Shown piece by piece: positions 18,929-26,052 of a DNA stretch of 40,932 nucleotides. Source of the DNA: Clostridia bacterium (GTDB lineage: Bacteria; Bacillota; Clostridia; Christensenellales; UBA3700). The stretch lies in assembly GCA_029068165.1 (NCBI GenBank), contig JAIEDA010000012.1:1-40932 (forward strand). Reading direction: 5' to 3'. Position 1 is the stretch's first letter; each line of letters begins with the position of its first letter. The notes beneath the pieces are model-generated. The model was not told where the DNA came from and did no database searches. It worked only from the letters and a program-made list of their open reading frames with translations. The position numbers and the translations under genes were made by a program.

Positions 18929-18946
18929 TTGTTAAAAATTTCACAA
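18929..18946 (+). promoter_or_regulatory. Rex operator downstream of the adhE -10
   Basis: TTGTTAAAAATTTCACAA is an 18-bp match to the Rex consensus with one substitution in the left half. Rex is the NADH/NAD+-sensing repressor that commonly controls adhE in Bacillota. The site begins 15 bp after the -10, where a bound repressor would block transcription. Confidence 0.75.
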
Positions 18947-19029
18947 ATGCAATTATTTCACCTTTCGCTTAAGGCGAGAGGGGTAGTAAAACTTAAAGAG
19001 AAAATAATTTTATAAGGAAGGAATATAAA

Positions 19030-21627
19030 ATGGCAAACACTCAAATCGTCAACGACGAGAAAACGCTTTTGGCAAGACTCGAAGAAGTAAGAAACGCGCA
19101 AGCTATTTACGCAACTTACACTCAAGAGCAAGTTGACAAAATTTTCTTTGCGGCGTCTATGGCTGCAAATCAGCAAAGAATACCTCTTGCTAAAATGGCA
19201 GTAGAAGAAACGGGAATGGGTATCGTAGAAGATAAGGTTATCAAAAACCATTACGCTTCCGAGTATATATACAATACTTACAAGAACGTTAAGACTTGCG
19301 GAGTAATCGAGAGAGACGAGGCGTTCGGTATCACAAAGATTGCCGAGCCTATAGGCGTTATTGCCGCGGTTATCCCTACGACGAACCCGACTTCAACCGC
19401 TATCTTCAAGTCGCTTCTTGCGCTTAAGACTCGCAATGGTCTGATTTTCTCGCCGCACCCGAGAGCTAAAAAGAGCACTATAGCCGCAGCTAAGGTCGTT
19501 CTTGAAGCCGCAGTTAAAGCGGGCGCTCCCGAAGGCATTATCGGTTGGATAGACGAACCGACTGTTCCGCTCTCCGGTATGATAATGAAAGAGGCCGATT
19601 TGATACTTGCAACGGGCGGTCCTGGAATGGTTAAGGCGGCTTATTCTTCCGGCAAACCGGCAGTAGGCGTAGGCGCAGGTAATACTCCCGCTATCGTAGA
19701 CGATACCGCCGATATTAAAATGGCTGCTTCTTCTATTCTTCACTCCAAGACTTTCGACAACGGTATGATTTGCGCTTCCGAGCAATCGACTATCGTACTC
19801 GAGAGCGTATACGACGAGTTTAAAGAAGAAATGCTCAAGAGAGGAGCTTATTTCCTCAATCCCGAACAAACTAAGAAAGTTAGAAAGACCATTCTTATCG
19901 ACGGCGCGCTCAACGCTAAGATAGTAGGTCAACCCGCTTACAAGATTGCCACAATGGCAGGCTTCGACGTTCCTGAAGAGAGCAAGGTTCTCGTCGGCGA
20001 AGTTACGAGCGTAGACCTCAGCGAAGAGTTCGCTCACGAAAAGCTCTCTCCGGTACTTGCTATGTACAAGGCTAAGAACTTTGACGACGCGCTTGATAAA
20101 GCTAGCAAATTGATCGACGACGGCGGTCTTGGTCATACTTCCGTACTTTACGTCAATACCGAAACCGGTAAAGATAAGATGGAGAAGTTCTCCGCAAGAA
20201 TGCGTACTTGCCGTATTCTTATCAACACTCCGTCTTCGCAAGGCGGTATAGGCGACCTTTACAACTTCAAACTCGCCCCGTCGCTCACGCTCGGTTGCGG
20301 TAGCTGGGGCGGTAACAGCGTCAGCGAAAACGTAGGAGTTAAGCATCTTATCAATATCAAAACGGTTGCCGAAAGGAGAGAGAATATGTTGTGGTTTAGA
20401 GCGCCTGAAAAGGTTTATTTCAAGAAAGGTTGTCTTGGCGTAGCTTTGAGAGAACTCAAAGACGTAATGGATAAGAAGAAAGCGTTTATCGTAACCGATA
20501 GCTTCTTGTATCAAAGCGGTTTCACTAAGACCATTACCGACAAACTCGACGAAATGGGTATTAGACATACTACGTTCTTCAACGTAGCACCCGACCCAAC
20601 GCTCGGTTGCGCGATTGAAGGCGCTAAGGCGATGAAAGATTTTGCTCCCGACGTAATTATAGCAGTCGGCGGCGGTTCGGCTATGGACGCGGGTAAAATT
20701 ATGTGGGTACTTTACGAGCATCCCGAAATCAACTTCCAAGACCTCGCTATGAGATTTATGGATATTAGAAAGAGAGTATACACCTTCCCGCGCATGGGCG
20801 ACAAGGCTACGTTCGTAGCAGTTGCAACGACCGCAGGTACCGGCTCGGAAGTGACTCCGTTTGCGGTTATTACCGACGAAAACAGCGGTACTAAGTATCC
20901 GCTCGCCGATTACGAACTCTTGCCTGATATGGCAATAGTCGACGCGGATTTGATGATGAATATTCCTAAGGGCTTGACGGCAGCTTCGGGTATCGACGCT
21001 CTAACTCACGCTTTGGAAGCAATCGCGTCTACTATGGCTACCGACTTTACCAACGGTATCGCTAAAGAGGCTATCAAATTGATATTCGAGTACTTGCCTA
21101 GAGCATACGAACTCGGCGCTCACGACGCTCAAGCAAGAGAGGAAATGGCTCACGCTTCCTGTATGGCAGGTATGGCTTTTGCCAACGCTTTCCTTGGCGT
21201 ATGCCACTCTATGGCTCACAAACTCGGTTCGTATCACCACTTGCCGCACGGCGTTGCCAACGCTTTGATGATTGACGAAGTAATTAGATTTAACTGCGTT
21301 GAGAATCCTACCAAGATGGGCACGTTCCCGCAATACAAGTATCCGCAATGTATGAAGAGATACGCCGACGTAGCTACGATGCTCGGATTGAAGGGCAAAA
21401 CCGATATGGAAAAAATCGAAGCTCTTATCGCTGAAATCGACAAACTCAAGAAAGCCGTAGGTATCAAAGAAACTATCAAAGAGTACGGTATAGAAGAAGA
21501 AACCTTTATGGCTTCGCTCGATCAAATGGTTGAAGACGCGTTCGACGATCAATGCACGGGCGCAAATCCGAGATATCCGCTTATGAAAGAAATCAAACAA
21601 ATGTACTTGAACGTTTACAAGAAATAA
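19030..21627 (+). CDS. adhE: Bifunctional acetaldehyde-CoA/alcohol dehydrogenase AdhE
   Basis: 865 aa, full length. The N-terminal ~440 residues are a CoA-acylating aldehyde dehydrogenase with catalytic Cys248 in G-M-I-C-A-S-E-Q. The C-terminal half is an iron-dependent alcohol dehydrogenase with G-G-G-S-A-M-D, T-T-A-G-T-G-S-E and the His-rich metal site G-V-C-H-S-M-A-H..Y-H-H-L-P-H-G. It reduces acetyl-CoA to ethanol and regenerates two NAD+. RBS AAGGAAGGA precedes ATG 19030. The Rex-like sites imply induction when NADH is high, balancing the pfl flux encoded just upstream. Confidence 0.98.
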   Translation: MANTQIVNDEKTLLARLEEVRNAQAIYATYTQEQVDKIFFAASMAANQQRIPLAKMAVEETGMGIVEDKVIKNHYASEYIYNTYKNVKTCGVIERDEAFGITKIAEPIGVIAAVIPTTNPTSTAIFKSLLALKTRNGLIFSPHPRAKKSTIAAAKVVLEAAVKAGAPEGIIGWIDEPTVPLSGMIMKEADLILATGGPGMVKAAYSSGKPAVGVGAGNTPAIVDDTADIKMAASSILHSKTFDNGMICASEQSTIVLESVYDEFKEEMLKRGAYFLNPEQTKKVRKTILIDGALNAKIVGQPAYKIATMAGFDVPEESKVLVGEVTSVDLSEEFAHEKLSPVLAMYKAKNFDDALDKASKLIDDGGLGHTSVLYVNTETGKDKMEKFSARMRTCRILINTPSSQGGIGDLYNFKLAPSLTLGCGSWGGNSVSENVGVKHLINIKTVAERRENMLWFRAPEKVYFKKGCLGVALRELKDVMDKKKAFIVTDSFLYQSGFTKTITDKLDEMGIRHTTFFNVAPDPTLGCAIEGAKAMKDFAPDVIIAVGGGSAMDAGKIMWVLYEHPEINFQDLAMRFMDIRKRVYTFPRMGDKATFVAVATTAGTGSEVTPFAVITDENSGTKYPLADYELLPDMAIVDADLMMNIPKGLTAASGIDALTHALEAIASTMATDFTNGIAKEAIKLIFEYLPRAYELGAHDAQAREEMAHASCMAGMAFANAFLGVCHSMAHKLGSYHHLPHGVANALMIDEVIRFNCVENPTKMGTFPQYKYPQCMKRYADVATMLGLKGKTDMEKIEALIAEIDKLKKAVGIKETIKEYGIEEETFMASLDQMVEDAFDDQCTGANPRYPLMKEIKQMYLNVYKK

Positions 21628-21678
21628 AGACGGAATAACCGATTGCGTACGCGTCGGGGTATAATAGGGTAACAAAAC

Positions 21679-21706
21679 CGATAGAGAGGCTTTTGCTTCT
21701 CTATCG
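21679..21706 (+). terminator. Hairpin after adhE
   Basis: CGATAGAGA pairs with TCTCTATCG (9 bp plus an inner GC/GC). The tail TCATATTAAA is not T-rich, so termination is only probable. Confidence 0.55.
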
Positions 21707-21863
21707 TCATATTAAAGGCAATTTCATAGCTCGCTGACTGTTGAATAATTTAACTTCGAATAGAATGACGTAAGCGCGCGTATCCTACGATTTTGTCGTT
21801 AGATTTTATTGAGCTAAGAGTAATGAGAGCGTAAAAAAAATCTAAAAAACTCACTTCAAACGT

Positions 21864-21892
21864 TTGACATAGTTGAAATCTACTAGTATAAT
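21864..21892 (+). promoter_or_regulatory. Promoter of the two-repeat lipoprotein gene
   Basis: Perfect TTGACA (21864-21869), 17-bp spacer, perfect TATAAT (21887-21892). Confidence 0.88.
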
Positions 21893-21902
21893 TACACTGT
21901 AA

Positions 21903-21918
21903 GTTAGCAGCAGCTAAC
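21903..21918 (+). promoter_or_regulatory. Palindromic operator 1 (GTTAGC-N4-GCTAAC)
   Basis: GTTAGCAGCAGCTAAC, perfect 6-bp arms with a 4-bp centre, sits at about +5 of the promoter at 21864-21892. It is one of a family also found at 21958, 24186, 27962, 28007 and, degenerate, 31462. Confidence 0.75.
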
Positions 21919-21924
21919 TAAATA

Positions 21925-21942
21925 AATCGGCGAAAGCCGATT
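21925..21942 (+). promoter_or_regulatory. Leader hairpin with GAAA tetraloop
   Basis: AATCGGC pairs perfectly with GCCGATT around GAAA and is followed by A6. It is a stable 5'-UTR hairpin between the two operators; no T-tract, so it is not a terminator on this strand. Confidence 0.5.
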
Positions 21943-21957
21943 AAAAAATGCCAGTCG

Positions 21958-21973
21958 GTTAGCGATTGCTAAC
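21958..21973 (+). promoter_or_regulatory. Palindromic operator 2 (GTTAGC-N4-GCTAAC)
   Basis: GTTAGCGATTGCTAAC, 55 bp after operator 1, with perfect arms. A further half-site GTTAGCC follows at 21983-21989. Confidence 0.72.
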
Positions 21974-22062
21974 ACGCTGAGAGTTAGCCTTAGTCGAGTC
22001 GAAAGACGGGGCAGGCTGCAATATAATCGTAAAAATATTTATTACATATAAAGGAGTAAAAA

Positions 22063-23190
22063 ATGAAAAAGACTTCAAAAGCAATTTTGGTTGCAGTAGT
22101 AGTTGTAATGATAGTCAGCGTATCTATGGCGTTGGTTGCTTGCAACGGCGGCATTGAGTACACCAAGTACGAAGCTAGTATCAGCGCAATCGTTTCTATG
22201 GGACCGGCGGGCGACGTCGAAATGGGCGAGGGGTTGGTTAAAAACGCTTACGCTTACGAAAAGGACGGGCAACAATATCTTACCGTCGTATTTGACAAGA
22301 GCGAGATTACCATTATGAAGATACCTTGCACTACTTTCGTTGACGATAGCGACGGCGCAAAGATCGGTCTTTACGACAGCGAAGGCAATCTCACGACCGA
22401 CGGCGTAGTATTTTCTTATAGCACGGGCGACGATTACGTTATCGTAGGCAGCGAGCCGGTATTCTACGTTAAGTCGGCGACTTTCCCGATCAGCGGCGAA
22501 ATTAAAGAAGAATACAAAATTGCGGTATACGTGAACTCTACTGCAAGAGGTATGCAATTTAGCGAAGACACCAACTACAAGGCAGTGTTGAAAATCAATT
22601 TAGAGAGCGCTGAAACCGTTAAAAATATGGACGGCATAGGAAGCTATACCAAGAGCGAATTGCTCGCTGAAGTACTTGCTACGGAATATACCAAGTACGG
22701 CGCGGAGCTTGACGCTAAAATCACAATGGGACCGATGGGTACAGCCGACTTCGGCGGACCGCTTCTTTCAGGAGTTTATTCTTACGAAGTATCGGGCAAG
22801 AAGTATTTGACCATAGTGTTTGCTAAAAATCAAATCAGTATTCTTACTTCAAAAGTCAATGCGTTTGTCGACGGCGGCGAGGATGCGGTTACCGGCTACT
22901 ACAACGGCGATAAACTTGTTACGAACGGCTTATTGTTGACTTACAGCTATGGCACTGATTATGCGGAAAATTCCGATGGCGACAACGTATACTATCTCAA
23001 GTCTATGACTTTTGAAATTGATAGCGTCAGCGCGGAGTACGCTCTTTCCATATACGTCAACTCTTCTTCAAGAGGCGCTCAATTTGGAGAAAAATACTCG
23101 GCTACTTTGAAGCTTGACTTGTCGGATACCCAAAAGGTTGACAGCATCAGCTCGCTTCTCGGCGTAAGAGAACAGGGCAAAGTTCAGTAA
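22063..23190 (+). CDS. Surface lipoprotein with two tandem ~150-aa repeats
   Basis: 375 aa. The signal peptide ends in L-V-A-C, predicting a lipidated Cys27. The mature part is two copies of one domain (about 33-200 and 209-362), each opening with Y-T-K-Y and carrying a M-G-P.....G..L...Y.YE..G..YLT.VF core, then S-x-T-F-x-I and Y-x4-Y-V-N-S. The all-beta look, length and a late Y-x4-Y motif recall NEAT heme-binding domains, but I cannot confirm this. Two GTTAGC-N4-GCTAAC operators overlap its leader, placing it in the same regulon as the transporters downstream. A role in capturing heme, iron or a metallophore at the cell surface is inference. RBS AAAGGAG precedes ATG 22063. Confidence 0.85.
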   Translation: MKKTSKAILVAVVVVMIVSVSMALVACNGGIEYTKYEASISAIVSMGPAGDVEMGEGLVKNAYAYEKDGQQYLTVVFDKSEITIMKIPCTTFVDDSDGAKIGLYDSEGNLTTDGVVFSYSTGDDYVIVGSEPVFYVKSATFPISGEIKEEYKIAVYVNSTARGMQFSEDTNYKAVLKINLESAETVKNMDGIGSYTKSELLAEVLATEYTKYGAELDAKITMGPMGTADFGGPLLSGVYSYEVSGKKYLTIVFAKNQISILTSKVNAFVDGGEDAVTGYYNGDKLVTNGLLLTYSYGTDYAENSDGDNVYYLKSMTFEIDSVSAEYALSIYVNSSSRGAQFGEKYSATLKLDLSDTQKVDSISSLLGVREQGKVQ

Positions 23191-23226
23191 TATTAGGATT
23201 CTTCCAAGCATTATATAGTTATCACC

Positions 23227-23272
23227 AACGAGGCGGTCAAGGCTTTTTGTCTTGACCGCTTCGTTATATTTT
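23227..23272 (+). terminator. Strong terminator of the lipoprotein gene
   Basis: AACGAGGCGGTCAAG (23227-23241) pairs with CTTGACCGCTTCGTT (23251-23265), 15 bp with one G-U, and is followed by ATATTTTT. Confidence 0.88.
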
Positions 23273-23296
23273 TCCTCAAAAAAGACAAAAAATATG

Positions 23297-23325
23297 TTGA
23301 CATTATAATATAACAGTGTTATAAT
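23297..23325 (+). promoter_or_regulatory. Promoter of the TetR gene
   Basis: TTGACA (23297-23302), 17-bp spacer, TATAAT (23320-23325). The -10 is embedded between two palindromes. Confidence 0.85.
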
Positions 23326-23336
23326 AACATTGTTAT
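23310..23336 (+). promoter_or_regulatory. Tandem TetR auto-operator
   Basis: Two 13-bp perfect palindromes, ATAACAGTGTTAT (23310-23322) and ATAACATTGTTAT (23324-23336), centres 14 bp apart, cover the -10 and start region. This is the usual position for autorepression by the TetR protein encoded 21 bp downstream. The sequence differs from the GTTAGC family. Confidence 0.72.
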
Positions 23337-23356
23337 AAATAAAGGGAGTTTTGACA

Positions 23357-23980
23357 TTGAGAAGAAAAGACGATTTGGCAATAGATAAGATTTTGGAGTG
23401 CGCGAAAGAGGAGTTCTTGGAAAAGGGCTACGAAGGAGCCTCAATGCGAACGATAGCCGAGAGAGCGGGTTATACGACGGGTATGGTGTACAGCCGTTTT
23501 GCCGACAAGAGTCAAATTTTCAAAGAGCTTGTGGAAGAGGGCGCAAACAAACTATTTGAATACTATTCCAATATTCAAAAGGAGTTTGCTTCTTTTCCGA
23601 TTAAAAGGCAAGTAGAAGAAATGCATACATACGTAGAGGGAAAAATGGATATTATGCTCGACATTATCTACGATAACTTCGACGCTTTCAAACTTATAGT
23701 CACAAAGAGCGTAGGCTCGGGATACGAGTACTATATCGACAAAATGATAGATATAGAAACGGAGAATACTTATAGGTTTATCAAGCAGCTTAAAGAGCTC
23801 GGCTTCCAACCCAAGGAGATACGCGCCGACTTAAGTCACATGTTGGCAAGCGCGCTCTTCAACGGTGTTTTTGAAATCGTAGCTCACGATTTCCCCAAAG
23901 AAGACGCTAGCGTTTACGTCAAGCAACTTCAAGCCTTTTTCAACGCGGGGTGGGATAGATTGTTGTTCGATTCGAAGTAG
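23357..23980 (+). CDS. TetR/AcrR family transcriptional regulator
   Basis: 207 aa from a TTG start at 23357, which lies 8 bp after GGGAG; an in-frame TTG at 23351 is too close to it. The N-terminal helix-turn-helix is typical: ILECAKEEFLEKGYEGASM, then R-T-I-A-E-R-A-G-Y-T-T-G-M-V-Y-S-R-F-A-D-K. The C-terminal ligand domain is not recognisable beyond the family. Twin palindromes on its own promoter suggest autorepression. No copy of that palindrome was noticed at the neighbouring promoters, so its wider targets are unclear. It sits between the lipoprotein gene and the ABC pair, so it may sense a substrate of that transporter. Confidence 0.9.
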   Translation: MRRKDDLAIDKILECAKEEFLEKGYEGASMRTIAERAGYTTGMVYSRFADKSQIFKELVEEGANKLFEYYSNIQKEFASFPIKRQVEEMHTYVEGKMDIMLDIIYDNFDAFKLIVTKSVGSGYEYYIDKMIDIETENTYRFIKQLKELGFQPKEIRADLSHMLASALFNGVFEIVAHDFPKEDASVYVKQLQAFFNAGWDRLLFDSK

Positions 23981-24101
23981 AGGATATAGCAGTTTAGTAG
24001 AATCTAAAAAGTATTTATTGCGCCGACTAACCGTATGAGAAAAAGCGAATTAGAACTTTCGACTACAATTAAGGTGACTATTTATTGTAAATCATTTGCT
24101 A

Positions 24102-24140
24102 TTTTGAGCGAAGCGTAGAGTAGTCGAAGTATCTTGTCAT
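24102..24140 (+). repeat. REP-like intergenic repeat
   Basis: Same word order as 471-510: TTGAGCGAAGCG, then GTAGTCGAAGTATCTTGTCAT. It lies between the TetR gene and its terminator. Confidence 0.5.
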
Positions 24141-24154
24141 TATACAAAGAGAAT

Positions 24155-24174
24155 TAGGGGTAGTCCCCTTTTTT
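24155..24174 (+). terminator. Terminator before the ABC pair
   Basis: AGGGG, loop TAGT, CCCCT, then a T run: a short but GC-rich intrinsic terminator that separates the TetR gene from the ABC operon. Confidence 0.7.
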
Positions 24175-24185
24175 ATCAGCGCCGT

Positions 24186-24201
24186 GTTAGCGTATGCTAA
24201 C
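24186..24201 (+). promoter_or_regulatory. Palindromic operator 3 (GTTAGC-N4-GCTAAC)
   Basis: GTTAGCGTATGCTAAC, perfect arms, 84 bp upstream of the first ABC gene. A TATGCT inside it could act as a -10 with a poor -35 about 16 bp upstream; the promoter itself is uncertain. Confidence 0.72.
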
Positions 24202-24237
24202 AAAAAATGAAAAATAAATTTTAAGGAGGTTTTCTTT

Positions 24238-24273
24238 ATGAAACTAATAAAAATAGGAGGTAAAAGACAGTGA
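24238..24273 (+). CDS. Possible 11-codon leader peptide
   Basis: ATG 24238 follows a strong AAGGAGG at 7-8 bp spacing and encodes MKLIKIGGKRQ before TGA. The TGA overlaps the GTG start of the ABC gene (GTGA), and the ABC gene's AGGAGG lies inside this ORF. The layout suggests translational coupling. It may equally be a vestigial start. Too short for homology. Confidence 0.4.
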   Translation: MKLIKIGGKRQ

Positions 24274-26039
24274 AGAAGAAAGGAAACTTATCGCGACTTA
24301 TGGCGTATGCCGGAAAGCATAAGTATTTGACTTACGCTTCTTGGGCGCTGTCGATTGTAAGCGCAGCGCTGGCATTGGCTCCGCTTATCTATATTTTCTT
24401 TATCATTAAAGAGGTTATAGACGTAGCGCCTGATTTTTCAAAAGCCGTACATATTGCTAATTACGGTTGGATGGCGGTAGCGCTTGCGCTGATGTCGATA
24501 TTTATATACGTGTGCGGATTGATGTGTTCGCATCTTTCGGCGTTTAGAATAGCGGGAAATATGCGTAAAAAGTTGATGGCGCACATAGCCGATTTGCCGC
24601 TTGGCTTTATAGGCGAAACGGGTAGCGGTAAGGTACGTCGCATTGTCAACACTTCAACTGGAGCGACCGAAACTTATCTCGCGCACCAACTTCCCGATAT
24701 GGCTGGAGCGATTGCTACGCCGATTGGTATGATAGTGTTGCTGTTCGTATTCGACTGGAAGTTTGGACTGGTAAGTCTTATTCCGGTTATACTCGGCTTT
24801 ATAACTATGTTCAAGATGGCAGGACCGTCTATGGCGGTTGAAATGAAAAACTATAACAACGCTCTTCAGGATATGAACAACGAAGCTGTAGAATACGTGA
24901 GGGGAGTGCCGGTGGTAAAGACTTTCGGACAAACGGTACATACTTTCAAGAGATTTAAAGGTTCGATAGACAATTACTATAAATTTTGCGTAGCATACTG
25001 CAAAAAGTGTCGTACTCCGATGTTGCTGTTTACTACGCTTATCAACAGCGCGTTTGCGTTTTTGATAGCGTTGGCGATTATACTCGCAAAAGGGGATTCA
25101 ATTACTCAAAATCTTATTTTGAATTTCATATTCTACGTGATACTCACGCCTATACTTACTACGGCTTTGACTAAGATTATGTATATAAGCGAAAACGGAA
25201 TGGTCGTAGCCGACGCTTTGGAAAGAGTTGATTCAATACTCGATCTTAAACCTTTGCCAGAGGCTGCAAAGAGAAGTCTACCTAAAGATAATTCTATTGA
25301 GTTTGAAAACGTATCGTTTAAATATGCAAACGCCGATACGAACGCTTTGAGCGACGTTACTTTCAAAGTCGGCTCGGGTGAAAAAGTCGCGTTCGTAGGA
25401 CCAAGCGGCGGAGGTAAAACTACGGTGGCGGGACTTATCTCAAGATTTTGGGACGTGTCGCAAGGAACTCTCAAGATAGGCGGAGTAAACGTAAAAGACA
25501 TAAAAAAAGAGGATCTAATGGAAAAGGTTGCTTACGTGTTCCAAGACAGCAAGCTGCTTAAAACTTCGATACTCGAAAACGTACGTCTATCTAATCAAAA
25601 TGCGACGAGAGAGCAGGTTGAAGACGCGTTGCATAAAGCGCAATGCGATGATATTATCGCAAAACTTCCCAACGGCATAGATACCGTTATCGGAGCGAAA
25701 GGAGTTTACCTTTCAGGCGGAGAACAGCAAAGAATAGCCGTCGCGCGTCTTATGCTCAAAAACGCTCCGATAATTATATTGGACGAAGCGACCGCGTTTG
25801 CCGACCCCGAAAACGAGGCGTATATGCAAAAAGCGTTTGAAGAACTCTCCAAAGCTAAGACTGTAGTCACAATAGCGCACAGGCTTACGACCGTCAAGAA
25901 CGCCGATAGGATATTCGTGCTTAAAGACGGTAAAATAGAAGAACAGGGCGCGCATAATAATCTCGTTGAAAACAAGGGACTGTACGCTAGAATGTGGAAT
26001 GACTACAAGACTTCTATCAGTTGGAAAGTGGGACGATAA
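24270..26039 (+). CDS. ABC transporter half (permease-ATPase), first of pair
   Basis: 589 aa. An N-terminal six-helix exporter-type membrane domain (to ~320) is fused to an ATPase domain with Walker A G-P-S-G-G-G-K-T (377-384), signature L-S-G-G-E-Q-Q-R and Walker B I-I-I-L-D-E-A-T. The GTG start at 24270 follows AGGAGG at 10 bp. With the gene 13 bp downstream it forms a heterodimer. This type resembles IrtAB/YbtPQ-like transporters, some of which import ferric siderophores despite an exporter fold; drug or peptide export is the alternative. The operator at 24186-24201 places it in the GTTAGC regulon. Confidence 0.9.
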   Translation: MKKKGNLSRLMAYAGKHKYLTYASWALSIVSAALALAPLIYIFFIIKEVIDVAPDFSKAVHIANYGWMAVALALMSIFIYVCGLMCSHLSAFRIAGNMRKKLMAHIADLPLGFIGETGSGKVRRIVNTSTGATETYLAHQLPDMAGAIATPIGMIVLLFVFDWKFGLVSLIPVILGFITMFKMAGPSMAVEMKNYNNALQDMNNEAVEYVRGVPVVKTFGQTVHTFKRFKGSIDNYYKFCVAYCKKCRTPMLLFTTLINSAFAFLIALAIILAKGDSITQNLILNFIFYVILTPILTTALTKIMYISENGMVVADALERVDSILDLKPLPEAAKRSLPKDNSIEFENVSFKYANADTNALSDVTFKVGSGEKVAFVGPSGGGKTTVAGLISRFWDVSQGTLKIGGVNVKDIKKEDLMEKVAYVFQDSKLLKTSILENVRLSNQNATREQVEDALHKAQCDDIIAKLPNGIDTVIGAKGVYLSGGEQQRIAVARLMLKNAPIIILDEATAFADPENEAYMQKAFEELSKAKTVVTIAHRLTTVKNADRIFVLKDGKIEEQGAHNNLVENKGLYARMWNDYKTSISWKVGR

Positions 26040-26052
26040 AAGGAGAATGACA

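Larger units (their letters stand above)
18726..19029 (+). other. Intergenic region upstream of adhE
   Basis: 304 bp, AT-rich, without a credible gene. It holds an imperfect 15-bp AT-rich inverted repeat with a 4-nt loop (18786-18818) and the adhE promoter with its two Rex-like sites. No clear T-tailed terminator follows pflA. Confidence 0.7.
21628..22062 (+). other. Intergenic region with hairpin, promoter and twin operators
   Basis: 435 bp without a gene. The first 220 bp contain the hairpin at 21679-21706 and diverged REP-like words. The remainder is the promoter and a ~160-nt leader of the lipoprotein gene with two GTTAGC-N4-GCTAAC palindromes and a GAAA-capped hairpin. Confidence 0.75.

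Noticed and set aside
18757..18972. 71-codon open frame between pflA and adhE
   Set aside because: It covers the adhE promoter and Rex-like sites, has no Shine-Dalgarno and no recognisable protein pattern.
21950..22020. TPP riboswitch in the lipoprotein leader (GCTGAGAG word)
   Set aside because: Only the CTGAGA word is present; the ACCTGAT and other conserved TPP segments are absent, and the word lies beside operator 2.
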